Source: Datisca glomerata
Taxonomy: Eukaryota > Streptophyta > Magnoliopsida > Cucurbitales > Datiscaceae
Direction of reading: 5' to 3'
NCBI GenBank assembly: GCA_003255025.1
Contig: QANY01002227.1
Span: 1,351,501 to 1,415,500, forward strand
DNA length: 64,000 nt
Part shown: one piece after another, positions 1 to 11,765 of the stretch
Layout: each line of letters starts with the position of its first letter
Numbering within the stretch: position 1 is the stretch's first letter
Position numbers and translations under genes: made by a program
The notes under the pieces: generated by a model
The model's database searches: none
Seen by the model: the letters and a program-made list of their open reading frames with translations, nothing else
Told to the model about the DNA's origin: nothing

Positions 1-2434
1 TTGGTCTCACCATGCTCCATCATGCTTCCCTTCCCCCAAAATTCTGGAATTTTACATTTTCTACTACTGTGTTTTTTAATTAACAGAATGTCTAGTGCCA
101 CTACTCATAATACTTCTCCTTATGAAACTTTATTTGGCCACATACCTGACTATAAAGATATTTGTGTGTTTGGGTGTGCTTGTTACCCCAAATTAAGGTC
201 ATACATGTAAAATAAGCTCTTTCCAAAGTCTGTTCAATGTGTTTTTATAGGATATGTTGTGGTTTAGAAAGGCTTTTTATGCTATGATCTTAAAACTAAG
301 AAATGTTACACTTCTAGAAATGTGTGATTCGATGAATATTCTTTTCCCTTTTCTACTACTCATAACAGGATGCTAAACCATCCACTATTGTCGATAGTGA
401 ATCTATAACAAGGTATAACTCTCTATTACCTTTCTTTAACAACTCTATTTCTAATAATCATATGAATGTTTCTTCTTCTGTTACTTCTGCTGTTGGTGAT
501 AAAAATACTCATATACCTACTTTACCTAATAATGCAAATACCTTGAGTACTGTTATAAACACTACTTTTGATTTGCATACTGCAGTGGATGCTTATTCTG
601 ATACTAGTGATACTTCTTCTGCTACTGTTTCTGTTTTATAGAATGACTTGCATCATGTTTTTTATTTTCATACAGAAATGGATATTGATGTACATAATGA
701 ATATTCTGATGCTTACAACCTTCATGATAAATCTTCTACTCTCACTATAGATCTTCCTATAGGTTCTATGCCTTCTAATAATAGAACTCGACTTGGTTCC
801 ACTAATACTCACCCTATGCAAACCAGATCCGATTCCGGTATCTAAAAGAAAAAGGCTCTTCTTGCCAATGGTTTTATGGTTTATTCTTCACAGTTTGAAT
901 TACTACCTACAATTCTGCTACCTAAAGTCTTGAATGGACCAATGAAATGATTGATGAGTATCATACACTTATGTATGAAAATACTTGGACTTTTATGCCT
1001 TTACCCCCTTCTAAGAATCTAGTGGGATGTAAATGGGTTTACAAACTCAAGTACAACCCCAATGGAACCATTACTAGGCATAAAGCTCGATTGGTTTCTA
1101 AAGGGTGCCATCAAAGAGAAGGTTTAGACTATGGAGAAACTTTCAGCCCTATCATTAAGAAACCCATCATACTTATTTTATTATCTTTAGTTGCTACCTT
1201 TGGATGGTCACTAAGGCAATTAAATGTAAAAAAATGCCTTTTTGCATGGTAACCTATTTGAAGAACTCTACATCAGTCAACCTCCAAGTTTTATAGACAA
1301 ACATCATCCCAACTATGTGTGCAAGTTAAATAAGTCATTGCATAGATTAAAACACGTCCCAGGAGTCTGGTTTGAAAAATTTACCACTAATCTTATGTCT
1401 ATCAGTTTCAATAGTTCATCAGCTGATAACTCTCTCTTTGTTCATGTGAATTCTAACTCTCTAACTTATATCTTATTATATGTTCATGACATTATACTTA
1501 GTGGTACTGATTCGATCTACATTGATAAGATTGTCAATAATCTGCAACAAGCCTTTGAAATGTCTGATCTAGGTGATCTTAAGTACTTTCTTGTATTGGA
1601 AATTACTAGGACTAGTGTTAATATCTTTGTAAACCAGCAAAAGTATGCTAGGAACCTGCTTCTAAAAGCTAAAATGTTATAAGCAAAGACTTGTCAGTCC
1701 CCATGTGCTTCTAAGTATCTTCTTTACAGCCATATTGGTTCACCTCTTTATGATATTACTCTCTATAGAAGTCTAGTACGATCCCTTCAATATCTTATCT
1801 TTACTAGATCTAACAATTAGCTTTGCAGTTAATAGAGTATGCTAGTTTATACATTCTCCTACTACTGCCCATTATTCAACTGTTAAGAGGATTCTTAGAT
1901 CTGTTAGTGGTACTATAGATTATGACATCCTATTTAAATCTAGTTCTCTTAACTTGCATGAATTTCGTGACTCTGATTGGGTTGGTGATCCCTTTAATAG
2001 GAGATCCACTTCAGGCTTTGTCATTCTTCTTGGCTAAACATTGTCTCTTAGAGTGCAAAGAAGCAAAGCACAGTTGCAAGGTCATCTACAGAAACTTAAT
2101 ATGAAGCTCTAACTAACATGACTGCTGAGTTAAGTTGGTTAAGACAGATCCTACGAGATTTGCATGTTTTTCAAGCTCAAGCTCCTACACTCTATTGTGC
2201 TAATACATCTGCTATCTCTATTACCTCAAATCCAGTTCTCCATATCCACACAAAGCATGTTGAGATTGATTTTCACTTTATGCAAGAAATGGTGATGAAG
2301 AAGGATATCATTGTCAAACATATTCCCTCTCAACTTCAATTTGCTGACTTATTTACTAAACCATTATCTACTCATTAGTTTAGTTTCCTAAGAGACAAAC
2401 TTATCCATAAACCTATGATAAGTTTGAAGGGGGA
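1..2434 (+). pseudogene. Ty1/copia pol remnant (integrase end, RT, RNase H), cut by the window edge
   Basis: This is the 3' half of a copia polyprotein and starts upstream of the window. The first about 320 bases read as the end of the integrase core and the following conserved block (SPYETLFG, then a FGCACYP motif). A serine/threonine-rich linker follows to about 840. Reverse transcriptase spans 947-1680, with the copia motifs NPNGTITRHKARLV, YGETFSP and QPPSFID, then YVHDIILSG where a catalytic YVDD would be expected. The usual second Asp pair is therefore altered. RNase H spans about 1860-2378 and ends in DLFTKPLSTH. Stop codons and frameshifts near 210, 840, 1250 and 1680 split it into pieces, so it cannot encode a working polyprotein. 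Copia identity follows from the integrase-before-RT order. The lineage is unsure; it reads most like Ale/Retrofit. Confidence 0.9.
2421..2434 (+). other. Polypurine tract of the copia remnant
   Basis: A purine-rich run (AGTTTGAAGGGGGA) lies directly before a TGTTAAAG start. This is the expected position for plus-strand priming next to a 3' LTR. Confidence 0.8.
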
Positions 2435-2755
2435 TGTTAAAGAAAAAGGTTAAGTTGGTTTGGTTAGTTAGGGGTATGTTTGTGCTTTCCTAAAACTAGT
2501 TGTTAGTCGCTTCTTCATCTTGGTATTTAGTTCTTTGTATTAGTTCTTTTCTGGTCAATGAGCAATTGTTGAATTCTTCTCTTCCTTCTTCTTTCTTTCT
2601 CACTGTATTATCATTATTTGCTTCTTCTTCATCTTGGTATTTAGTTCTTTTTTGGTCAATGAGCAATTGATGAATTCTTCTTCCTTCTTCTTTCTTTCGC
2701 ACTTTATCATCATTATTTTCTTCTTCTTGTTCTTCTCTTCCCTTTCAATTCTTCT
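2435..2755 (+). repeat. 3' LTR of the copia remnant (right end approximate)
   Basis: The LTR starts with TG straight after the polypurine tract. It ends somewhere near the TTCTAC at about 2755. The 5' LTR is outside the window, so the right border cannot be fixed by comparison. It is T/C-rich and contains an internal duplication of about 110 bp, listed separately. Confidence 0.65.
2510..2725 (+). repeat. Tandem duplication of about 110 bp within the copia LTR
   Basis: Two adjacent copies share CTTCATCTTGGTATTTAGTT, then TGGTCAATGAGCAATTG, then a CTTCTTTCTTTC tract. The copies begin near 2511 and 2626. The second lacks a few bases around the TTAGTTCTTT run. Confidence 0.85.
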
Positions 2756-2998
2756 ACGATTTCAAGTTATTTTTACTATGTTATGATGAGTTATTCATCC
2801 ATAAACTTTATTTTCCTTGATGATTTTCTTTGATTTGATTTCTTGTGATGGTGTTAGTTACAACAACATTGAAATATTTTAATATTAATTTTCAATTACA
2901 CTTTCAAAATCTCTTTGAACGAATATTCTCTATTTAATTCTTCTTCTAATTAACTTGCACCTAAAAATGTCTTTTACTAAACTTTATGAGCTTCACAT
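2756..2998. other. Noncoding AT-rich flank
   Basis: I see no gene or clear repeat here. It lies between the copia LTR and a probable MITE. Confidence 0.6.
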
Positions 2999-3425
2999 AA
3001 AAGTGGGGTTTACTTCATAAAATCGGAATTTGAATGAGAATACAAATGAGAATGAAAATGAGAATGAGAATCATTTTAGTATTTGGTTTGTACCACATAA
3101 TATCTAAAGTAATGATTAATGAAGTTAACACCATTTTAAAAGGTGGATATAGATGAGGAATTAGAAATTAACTAGGGTGAGATAATGACGAGGAGAAAGA
3201 AAATGAGTGGAATGAAGATTTGTGGGTTGTTGGTGAGGAATGAGGATTCCTACACTCAATGAATCAACCTCACGAGTGGAATGAAGATTTATGGGTTGTT
3301 GGCGAGGAATGAGGATTCCTACACTTGATGAATCAACCTCAAAATGATTCCTAGTTTATAAAAAAATAATAACCAAGCATGGGAATGACCATTCTCATTC
3401 TCATTTTACTCCCCACTAAACACCA
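2999..3425. mobile_element. Probable MITE with GAATGAGAATGAGAAT ends
   Basis: Both ends carry inverted runs of the motif GAATGAGAATGAGAAT, on plus near 3050-3070 and on minus near 3380-3405. The right end on the minus strand begins GGTGGTGTTTAGTGGGGAG, which resembles a common plant MITE terminus. The left inverted end is less exact and I could not define a target duplication, so the borders are approximate. No coding capacity is seen. Confidence 0.5.
3207..3343 (+). repeat. 68-bp tandem duplication inside the MITE
   Basis: Two head-to-tail copies start with GAGTGGAATGAAGATTT and run to GAATCAACCTCA. They differ at only a few positions (TTTGTGGG/TTTATGGG, GGTGAGG/GGCGAGG). Confidence 0.9.
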
Positions 3426-3942
3426 CCTTAGTTTACTCAAATCTGCATGGCTATATGGCATGTACACCACCTTAGTTTACTCAAATCCTCATGGATATGT
3501 GACATGCATTGACATACTTACACAAAACCATTTATTTATGTTCATGTATGTACTTTTACGGTAGGGTATCAGCGGATACCGAAATTTATTGATGGAATTG
3601 ACATCCCGTAGGCTATTAAGGGTGTATCTACTCTTGGATCCCTATCACACAATGGTAGTACTGTATGTGGCTTATATCTAAGAGTTCCCCGAATGAGAAT
3701 ACTGATATCAAAGACAATGTTAACCTTTAATAAGATTACATAGACTTCAGATTTGGATCCCCTCTTTTTGGGAGTCCAACATGAAAGGTTTTGTTGAGTT
3801 TGTTAGGATGTTGACACATCTCTCAACGGCTCATATTGACTTTACATAGAGTTTACTTTTTAAAGTCAATCTCAATAGCCGAATCAAACAATAACTCTAG
3901 GAATAGGAAAGAACATTGGCCCATGCACTTATTCATTTATTG
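3426..3942. other. Noncoding segment with a short direct repeat
   Basis: A direct repeat of about 22 bp (CCACCTTAGTTTACTCAAATC) occurs near 3424 and 3469. The rest has no recognised gene. A weak inverted pair, CTCAACGGCTCATATTGACTTT and AAAGTCAATCTCAATAGCC, lies near 3820-3890. Confidence 0.6.
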
Positions 3943-4338
3943 TGTTAGAACATGAATAATTTCAATATTCCTCCACGTCAGCAAAAGAAGACCAATCAAA
4001 ATGAACACCGCGCTGGAAAAATGAGAGGAGCTAAATTAGAGCTGTAGATCTAATAAATGGCCAAATCTGGTCGTGTAGTTAAAGCTGAAGATACGAGATC
4101 ACAGGGAATTTTCTTGTTATTCCCTGAATAAAGTTGAAATTCCATATCTAAAAATATAATTCTATTTTGTAAAGATATGATGAGATCTCCCAGATTTGGG
4201 AGTGGCCTATAAATAGTGGTCGATTGTAAGTTTAAATGATTCAATACAAATCAGTGAAAATTACTCATATCATAGCTTTTCTCTCTACTTTCATTAGTTT
4301 ATAAACTTTTCTCGTGTGAGGGAAAACATTCTTCTATA
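3943..4338 (+). repeat. 5' LTR of the Tat-type gypsy
   Basis: It aligns along nearly all its length with 17128-17591, including CCACGTCAGCAAAAGA, GGAGCTAAATTAGAGCTGT and CCTATAAATAGTGG. It is shorter because about 60 bp present near the start of the 3' LTR is missing here. It ends ATA where the other copy ends ACA. Confidence 0.9.
4208..4215 (+). promoter_or_regulatory. TATA box of the 5' LTR
   Basis: TATAAATA lies in the same place in both LTRs, about 130 bp before the LTR end. This fits a core promoter starting the retroelement transcript. Confidence 0.65.
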
Positions 4339-4361
4339 TTTTGATGCTTTCACTGAGAGCC
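4339..4361 (+). other. Primer-binding-site-like motif after the 5' LTR
   Basis: GATGCTTTCACTGAGAGC follows the LTR end. The LARD at 35621-41280 has the nearly identical GGTGCTTTCATTGAGAGC at the matching place. The tRNA that would pair cannot be assigned from sequence alone. Confidence 0.55.
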
Positions 4362-4402
4362 AAGAGAAAAAATCTTGAGAGACCCACCCAAAAACATTAA
4401 AC

Positions 4403-5870
4403 ATGTCTAGAACTAGATTGAACGTAGCCTAGAATGAAGGCAACGGAGCCAGAAATAGTAATGATTGTGCTGATCAACCAACCCCACCAGCGAAAATACT
4501 CTGGACAATTTTGACCGGAATGCGGGAGATAGAGGAATGAAATACAGAAACACTGCGTGACGCGTGGAAAACTATATAAGACCAGATCCTACTCTTTAGC
4601 AAGAAATGGCTCAAACACGTGCTGAAGTCAGTCAAAAGGCAAATAACGAAGAGCAAAAAATGCACTCGGAGAACAACGAACAAGGTGCATGACATGAGAA
4701 CCATGAGAACAACAGGAATGTGCAACGAGAAGACGGGGAAGTTTAGTCTCAGAACCGAGAAAAGGAAGCCACAAGAGAAGTCTTCAGCCCAGAGTCATAA
4801 CAAAGGAAGTGGTAGAGGAATTGTTGGAACGGAAAATGATGGAGATGAGAAATCTATGGAGTACGTGCAAGAGTGACCTCGAAACCCTCACCCACACTCC
4901 ATTATGACTAGAAATCCTAGCGGCTCATGTACCCAAAAATTTGTAGCCCCAAAATTCAAATGCTACAAAGGGAAAATAGATCCGGTCGACCACCTCCATC
5001 GGTTCATACAAATAATGGCACTACACCAGTATGAGGATGAATTAATGTGCAGGATGCTCCCAACCAGCCTAGATGAGACAACTTTAAAATATCATTCCCT
5101 CCATGTCCATTCAATTACTAACTTTGATGTTATGTCATGTCTTTCTAGGGTAGTATTCCACATACTGGGCAATAATGGAGGACACAGAATACCTTTTGAC
5201 AATATCTATTAAGAAAGGAGAGTACCTACGAGATTATACCCAGAGGTTCAAGGATGAAATAGCGAGGGTTGAAAATTGTGATGATCGGGTGGGCCAGATT
5301 GGCTTTTAGGCGGGGGCTAGATCCAAACTCCCTCATGTTTGAAGATCTGTCCAAAATGAAACCTCTGTCTATGGTAGAAACTTTCCAACGAGCTTAGACT
5401 TATATCATACTAGAAGAAGAAAAGAGGAGTTTATTGAAAGCAGTCGAGCAAAAAATAGGAATGCCACAGAAACGAGAATGAAATTCTAAATCTGAATGAA
5501 ATAGAACAGACAAAACTGAGAGGGATGATGAAAGCAACATTATATGGGAGAGAAACAAACATCGAGGATGGGACTCTAAGAAGATAAATCCAAGGGATAG
5601 ATTCTACACAGCTGTTGACCCTTCCAGTGAATTAGATTCTTGATTTTATCAAAGACAAGCATTGGCTGAAAAGGCCATCTCCACTCACAAAGGAGCCGAA
5701 TTACAAGGATAAGGATAAGTATTGTTCTTTTCACAAAAGCAGCAGACACTACACTAGAGCATACTTCCAATTTAAGCACTACAATAAGGAACTCATGAAA
5801 AATGGGTTCCTCTATCAATTTGTGACAAAGGAAGAGCAGAAATAAGAGGTAGCGAAGGAAACCCACAATG
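4403..5870 (+). pseudogene. gag remnant of the Tat-type gypsy
   Basis: It starts at the first ATG after the leader (4403). An early stop appears within about 30 bases, followed by a charged, low-complexity N-terminal part. The recognisable gag core is at 4904-5212, with a KFKCYKGKIDPVDHLHRF block and a C-R-M-L-P-T-S-L segment typical of the retrotransposon gag domain. The C-terminal part near 5715-5845 keeps a YCSFHKSSRHYTRAYFQ segment, a degraded version of the C-x2-H spaced gag tail seen in Tat elements. Several stops and frameshifts separate these blocks, so no capsid protein can be made. Confidence 0.8.
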
Positions 5871-5879
5871 ATGAAAAGT

Positions 5880-8800
5880 GTGACAACGGGAAAAAATCCA
5901 TCCGCATCATCAACACAAACATTGCACTAACAGAGCAAGAAAGAACAACACGAAAGGAAAGGAAGATGTACTACAAGAAACTAATGTTGGAGAAATGCAC
6001 AGGAAGTTATTCAAGAAACAGCAGGAATCGCTCACTAATATTTGATGATCTAAATCTGGAACATGACGGGCACCACAATGATGCCCTTGTCATTTCAATA
6101 CAAGTTGGCAATTGCTTGTTAAGAAGAGTTTTAGTTGATGACAGGAGCATAGTAAATATTATTTTACTGGACTATCCTAGAAAAAATGTCAATGGGAGAA
6201 CAAAAGTTGCAAGGAACCTCACAACCATTGATAGGATTCAATGGAGCCATTAGCTTCTTAGAAGGAACCCTCATCCTCCATGTAAGTGTTGAACCCTACA
6301 ATTATATGACTGAATCTATGATTTTAGATACTTCGTCTCCCTACAATGCTATCCTGGGAAGGATATGGCTGCACAAGATGAAGGTTGTAGCATTACATTA
6401 CTACCAAGTCTTGAAGTACCCCTCACCAGAAGGGATAAAAACCATTAAAGAAGACCATGCTACTGCATGCATATGTTCTATGACCGCATTTGAGTCTGCA
6501 AAGAAAAAGATTATTGAAAAAGCAGACAGAAAATGACCTGAAAATGCAGCACAATAACAACCACAGGAGAATGGGCTAGACATGCCAAGGTACGAGGCAG
6601 GAGAACAAATAGATTAATGTGCTTAGAGGAAGGGACACAAAAAATGACGAACATCGACACCCGCCTTGAGCAAGCAGAAAAGGATAAGCTGATAGAATTT
6701 TTACAAAAAAAACAAAATATTTTTTACAGCTACTGCACACGAGATGCCAGGTATTCTAGAGGAGATCATATGATACAAGATGAACACAGATCCGACTGTT
6801 AAACCAATAAAATAAAAGAAGAGAAGTTTCCCTCCAAAAAGGAATGAAGCAGTGAAAGAAGAAGTTAATAAGCTCCAGGAGGTTGGATTCATTAGAGAAG
6901 TTGACTACCCAGAGTGGCTAGCTAACGTAGTGATGGTACGAAATAAGAACGGAAAATGGAGGATCTAAGTAGATTTCACCGACCTAAATAAAGCGTGTCC
7001 TAAATATGACTATCTTTTACCAAGAATTGATCAAATGGTTGATGAAACTTTAGGGCATGAATTCCTCAGTTTTATGGACGTCTACTCCGGATATAACCAG
7101 GTGAAATATTCCAACCTGACTAGGAGAAAACTTCTTTTATTACTGAATACAGTATCTACTGTTATAAAGTAATGTCATTTGGACTGAAAAAGAAGGAGAT
7201 ACATACTAGAGGCTCGTGAACAAATTATTTCATGATCAAATCGGCAGAAACATGGAAGTACATGTAGATGACAAGCTAGTGAAAATCAAAGAACGGGGAG
7301 ATCATTTCTGAGATCTTGAAGAGGCTTTTTCTGTTCTAAGGAAAAACTCCATGAAGTTAAATCTGGAGAAGTGCACCTTTGGTGTCACAGCAGGAAAATT
7401 CCTTAGACATTTAGTGACCCAACGAGGGATAGAAGTCAATCCAGATCAAGTGAAAGGTATAATGGAGATGAAGTCTCCAAAGAACAAAGAGGAAATTCAA
7501 TGATGAACAGGAAGGATGGCGACACTCAACAGATTCATTTCCAGGTCAACAGATAAGTGTAAACCACTTTTTGAAAAACTGAGGAAAAAGCCTTCAACAA
7601 AATTATGGAATGCTTAGTAACTCCCTCACTACTCTTGAAGCCAATGTCAGGCGAGCAACTCTTCTTATATGTTACCATTTCAGAAACATCTTATAGTGTC
7701 GTACTCATCAAAGAGGAAGAAAGAAAGTAAAAACATATATACTTTGTCAGCAAAAGCCTAGTGGCGGCTGAAAAGAGATGCAAAAGATGAAAAATTAGTA
7801 CCGACGATCGTGAGTGCTGCTAGAAAACTAAGGCCGTATTTCCAAGAACACCGTATTAAAGAGCTGATAGACTCACCTGTCAAGAGTCTTCTACACTCTC
7901 CAAAGATAAGCGGGAGGATGACGAAATGGTCAATAGAGCTAACTAGTATGAAATTCATTTTGAGCCCAGAACTTCCATCAATGGGAAAGCACTACAAATT
8001 TTTGTTGTAGACTTCACTGGAGAAAAAGTCAACCTAGAACCATAAGAAAAAATTGAGAATGGATTGTGGAAATTATACTTGGTGCTTTAAACAAAAAATA
8101 AGCAGAAGTTGTTGGAATAGCAGCCCGAACCCCATTTGGGGAAACATTAGAACATTCAATCTTCTTTGGACTCAGTGCAACAAATAACAAAGTCGGAGAA
8201 GAAGCATTGATCGTGGGGTATCTTTACTAAGGGAATATGAGGTACCTGATGTGAAAATATTCTGTGATTTTATGTTAGTTGTGAAACAGGTCACAGGAGA
8301 ATACGTGACGAAAGATGAGAGGATGGTAAGTTATTTGTAACGTGCAAAAGACTTATTAAGGTCATTAAGAAACTATGAAATTCAACAAATCCCAAGAGCC
8401 GAGAGCGGACACGCAAACATGCTGCCAAATTTGGGGTCATCTTTGCGATTCCTGTATAAGAGGAGCGTGCAAGTGGAATTTTTAAAAGAACCAAGTGTCT
8501 TACTCCCGTTGAACAACCTTGCTGAAGTGGAGGCTAAAAGGGAGCCCAACTGGCAGGATGATGTAATTCACTACCTTGAAAAGGAAGTACTCCCGGAAGA
8601 TTAACTCCTTGCGAGAAAAGTGCACCAGCAAAGCACCAAGTACACATTGATAAATGGGTTATTATATAAAAAGTTATTTTCAGGTATGTACTTGAAATGC
8701 TTGAAGGAGAAAGAGGCCCAGTATGTTCTAGTTGAAATTCATGAATGGATATGCAGAAACCACACTGAGGGGAGATCGTTAGCTCACATAGTCTTAAATG

Positions 8801-9735
8801 AGGGATATTATTTGCCCGGAATACATCAAGATGCCAAGCAACGTGTAATGAGATGTGATACATGCCAACGTTTTTCCCCAGCCACTAAACTGGCTCCAGG
8901 AGAATTAAAATATAGTGACAAGCATGTGGCCTTTCATACAGTTGGCACTTGACATCATTGCTCCACTCTCAATGGCGCCAGCTTAGAAGTGTTTCTTACT
9001 AGTGGCTACGGATTATATTACTAAATGGATCGAAGCTGAGGCTTTCACGAGGATCCAGGAAGAAGTTAAAGGGTTCTGATGGAAGAGTATAACATACATA
9101 TTTGGGATATCAAAATATTGATCTCAGACAACGTACTACAGTTCACAAGAAGAATAATCAAAGGCAGTTGCAAGGGGCTGAGAATCATTAACCGTTTCTC
9201 TACTCCATATTATCTACCGGGGAATAGGTAAGTAGAAAGGTTAAATTGTATTATACTCGACAACCTGGAGAAGCGATTGGAGTTAACAAAAGGGAAATGG
9301 TAGAGGAACTATCAGTAGTACTATGGGTATATAGGACTACTCCTAAAGAAACAACATGAGAAACTCCATTTGCCATAGCATTTGGAGCGGAAGCTATAAT
9401 TCCTGTCGAAATTAGAAGCCCAACAGTGAGATCAGAACTGAACCAGCAACAAAATGAGGAACTCCTTAGGAGAAGCCTTGATCAATTGGAAGAATGAAGA
9501 GAAGCTACACTAATTAGAATGGCGCATTATAATCAGAAAATGAAGTTCTATTTTCAAAAGGAAATAAAAAAATGGGAGTTCGAAAAAAGGGATTTAGTCT
9601 TGAGAATAGTCTTTCAAATAGAAGGAAAAAAAGGACCATATATATCGTTAGTGGAAGAGGTGGAATCGGGTATTATTACTTCAAGACAGAAGAAGGAGCA
9701 GACCTGGTCAAACCATGGAATGCATCTCATTTAAA
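5880..9735 (+). pseudogene. pol remnant of the Tat-type gypsy: protease, RT, RNase H, integrase
   Basis: Protease lies at about 6060-6380. Its active-site segment reads VLVDDRSI where VD-x-GS is expected, so the catalytic loop is mutated. RT lies at about 6840-7500, with VDFTDLNKACP and FMDVYSGYNQ, a stop within the first motif (GKWRI-stop) and frameshifts after it. RNase H and linker lie at about 7560-8570. Integrase follows: its zinc-binding part is at 8620-8950 (CDTCQRFSP), the core at 8960-9400 is heavily disrupted, and the C-terminal part at 9519-9734 contains a DLVLR-x-VF motif. At least ten interruptions are visible. The domain order proves gypsy identity. Confidence 0.85.
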
Positions 9736-9863
9736 GAAGTATTTTGTTTAAATGTAATTTTATTATAGTGAATATTTTCCCATGGTTTTTTCGCGCAAGG
9801 GTTTTTCATGTAAAAAATCTATGGTGTCAACTCTCTCCATCTCTCCTCCAATAGAAGTAGAAT

Positions 9864-10161
9864 TAAGAAAATTAAGGGCGTAAGTCCTTGGGAGGGGCAG
9901 TTCATAAATTTTACTTCTAGAAGGAACTAAGGGCGTAAGTCCTTGAGAATGGCAGTTCATAAGTCTTACTCCTAGAAGGAACTAAGGGCGTAAGTCATTG
10001 GGAGAGGCGATTTATAAGTCCTACTCCCAGATGGAACTAAGGGCATAACTCATTGGGATAAACGGTTCATAAGTCCTACTCTTAGAAGGAACTATGGGCG
10101 TGAGTCCTTAGGAGGGACAGTTCATAAGTCCTACTCCCAGAAGGAATTGAGGGAGTACGTC
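9864..10161 (+). repeat. 55-bp minisatellite, first block (about six copies)
   Basis: Repeats of about 55 bp carry the core AAGGGCGTAAGTCCTTGG, then CAGTTCATAAGTCCTACT, then AGAAGGAACT. Copies differ at several positions each. The block continues at 10639 after the inserted MITE. The same unit occurs on the other strand at 38020-38790 in the LARD. Confidence 0.95.
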
Positions 10162-10169
10162 CTTGGGAG

Positions 10170-10638
10170 CAAGGTTGTCATAATCATGATCCTACCTAGG
10201 ATCGTGGAGAGATCTCATGAATCAGATCGTAGCATCGAATCATGGATCATAAGATCCTACTATATACTAGTAATATTACGAAAAAAACACAATTTACAAA
10301 ACTACATATTAAAATTCTTAAATATAGTTTAATTAACCAATGGTAAATTTCACTATTTTACTAAGTTTAACTTAAATAAATCCATAACAACTTCAGACTT
10401 GAACAAATTAAATGAACTTTATATTATTTTCGTATGAATACGGTACAAAATTATTATTAGTAGGATCATAAGATCATAGTAGGATCGTAAGATCCTACCA
10501 ATCCAAGATAAAAAAAATATAATAGGATAATAAGATCCTCCCAATTTAATATTCTACTTATGAATCGGATTGTGGGGTTTAGACATGATCATAAAATCGT
10601 AAAATCTTATTATCTGAATTTGGAGTTTAAAAACCATG
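10170..10638. mobile_element. hAT-type MITE (469 bp) inserted in the minisatellite
   Basis: An 8-bp target duplication, CTTGGGAG, flanks it at 10162-10169 and 10639-10646. The ends are short imperfect inverted repeats: CAAGGTTGTCAT on the left and CATGGTTTTTAA as the complement of the right. Inside are many copies of AGGATCATAAGATCCTA-like palindromic motifs, and there is no coding sequence. The 8-bp duplication with short CA..TG ends is the hAT signature. Confidence 0.85.
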
Positions 10639-10790
10639 CTTGGGAGGGGCAGTTCAAAAGTACTACTCTCAGAAGAAACAAAGGGCGTGAGTCCTTGGAA
10701 TAGGTAGTTCATAAGTTCTACTTTCAGAAGAAACCAACGACATAAGTCCCTGAGAGGGGCAATACATAAGTCCTACTCTCAAAATGAATA
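10639..10790 (+). repeat. 55-bp minisatellite, second block (about 2.5 copies)
   Basis: It continues the array of 9864-10161 on the other side of the MITE, with AAGGGCGTGAGTCCTTGG and TTCATAAGTYCTACT cores. Confidence 0.9.
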
Positions 10791-11019
10791 AAAAATGCAA
10801 GTCTAGATGAACAAAGATGCAAGAATGGGTAAAAAAGTTATTATAATGGGAAAATCAAACGCGACAAGTTACGGCTCAAACAAGTTCAGTCCTTCAAATT
10901 GACTTTATGAGAATTAGAACGGGAAAATCAAGAGTTAGAAGGTTACGATTCAAACTAATTCAGTCCTTCAAATGGACTTCACGAGTTAAATCCTTTAAAT
11001 AAATTCAACAAATTAAATT
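10791..11019 (+). other. Spacer between minisatellite and antisense gene, with short repeats
   Basis: A duplicated motif (CAGTCCTTCAAATTGACTT and CAGTCCTTCAAATGGACTT) lies near 10890 and 10960. No coding sequence is seen. Confidence 0.6.
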
Positions 11020-11765
11020 TTAATTGTTATTTTGGATCACATAGAAAATAAAAAAAGAAGGCAGAAGGTGACATTCAAAAGAAAAACTTTTTGCATTAAA
11101 AAGAAAAAGAAAAGGTACATGCAATATAGGAAAAAGTGAAAACATTACAACCAAAACAGAAAATTCAAGGAGTAGCAGCATCATCATCAACAGGAAGGAT
11201 CTCAATAGAAATGTCAGGGGGGCAGAAGTGTTTCTAACAACGGGAGTCTCAATAGCAACCACCTCGAAAGGGCTAGCCTCATCGTGTCTTGTAGAGGTAG
11301 TGGCCTCACTTTCTATATCAGAAAGGATGTCACAAAAAGGTTTCATTGGAAGGGCATTCATTAAGCCATCCCTATAGCTTACACTGTAGACTATTTGCTC
11401 AGCCTCGTAAAAAATGGCCTGGTATTCCTCTCCAACCTCCTTTTCCTTTTTCTTAAAGGCTTGAGTTTTGGCCACTTCAATACTAACCAAGGATTCTTGA
11501 GCAACCTTCAGAGTCTCATTTGTAGCTTCCAAAGACTTTGAAAACTTCTGGATCTCTGCCTTGGCTGCATCAGCCTCTATAGCCTGTTTTTTCAGAATTC
11601 TACGTAATACAACCTCTGACCCTTTCAGCTGGTGAATTTTACCATTAAGACCTTCGATCACACCTGCACATTGGGCAACGTCCCTATGAAGCTTTTGCAA
11701 TGCTTGGTCTTGGGCAATGTAGTGCTCTTGAACATCATTATGATGGATTATGAAATGAAGTAATT
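11020..11765 (-). pseudogene. Antisense accessory gene of the Tat element, C-terminal coiled-coil part
   Basis: This is an open frame on the minus strand, opposite to gag-pol. It encodes a long heptad-rich segment (from about HRDVAQCAGVIEGLNGKIHQ through AKTQAFKKKEKEVGEE), a predicted coiled coil of roughly 110 residues. A short acidic tail and a hydrophobic run at the very end follow. Upstream (towards higher coordinates) it stays open to 11765, where an AT-rich insertion interrupts it. I read it as the C-terminus of the gene whose N-terminal part lies at 14931-16428. Antisense ORFs between integrase and the 3' LTR are known in Tat-lineage elements. Their role is not established and I do not assign one. 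Confidence 0.6.
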
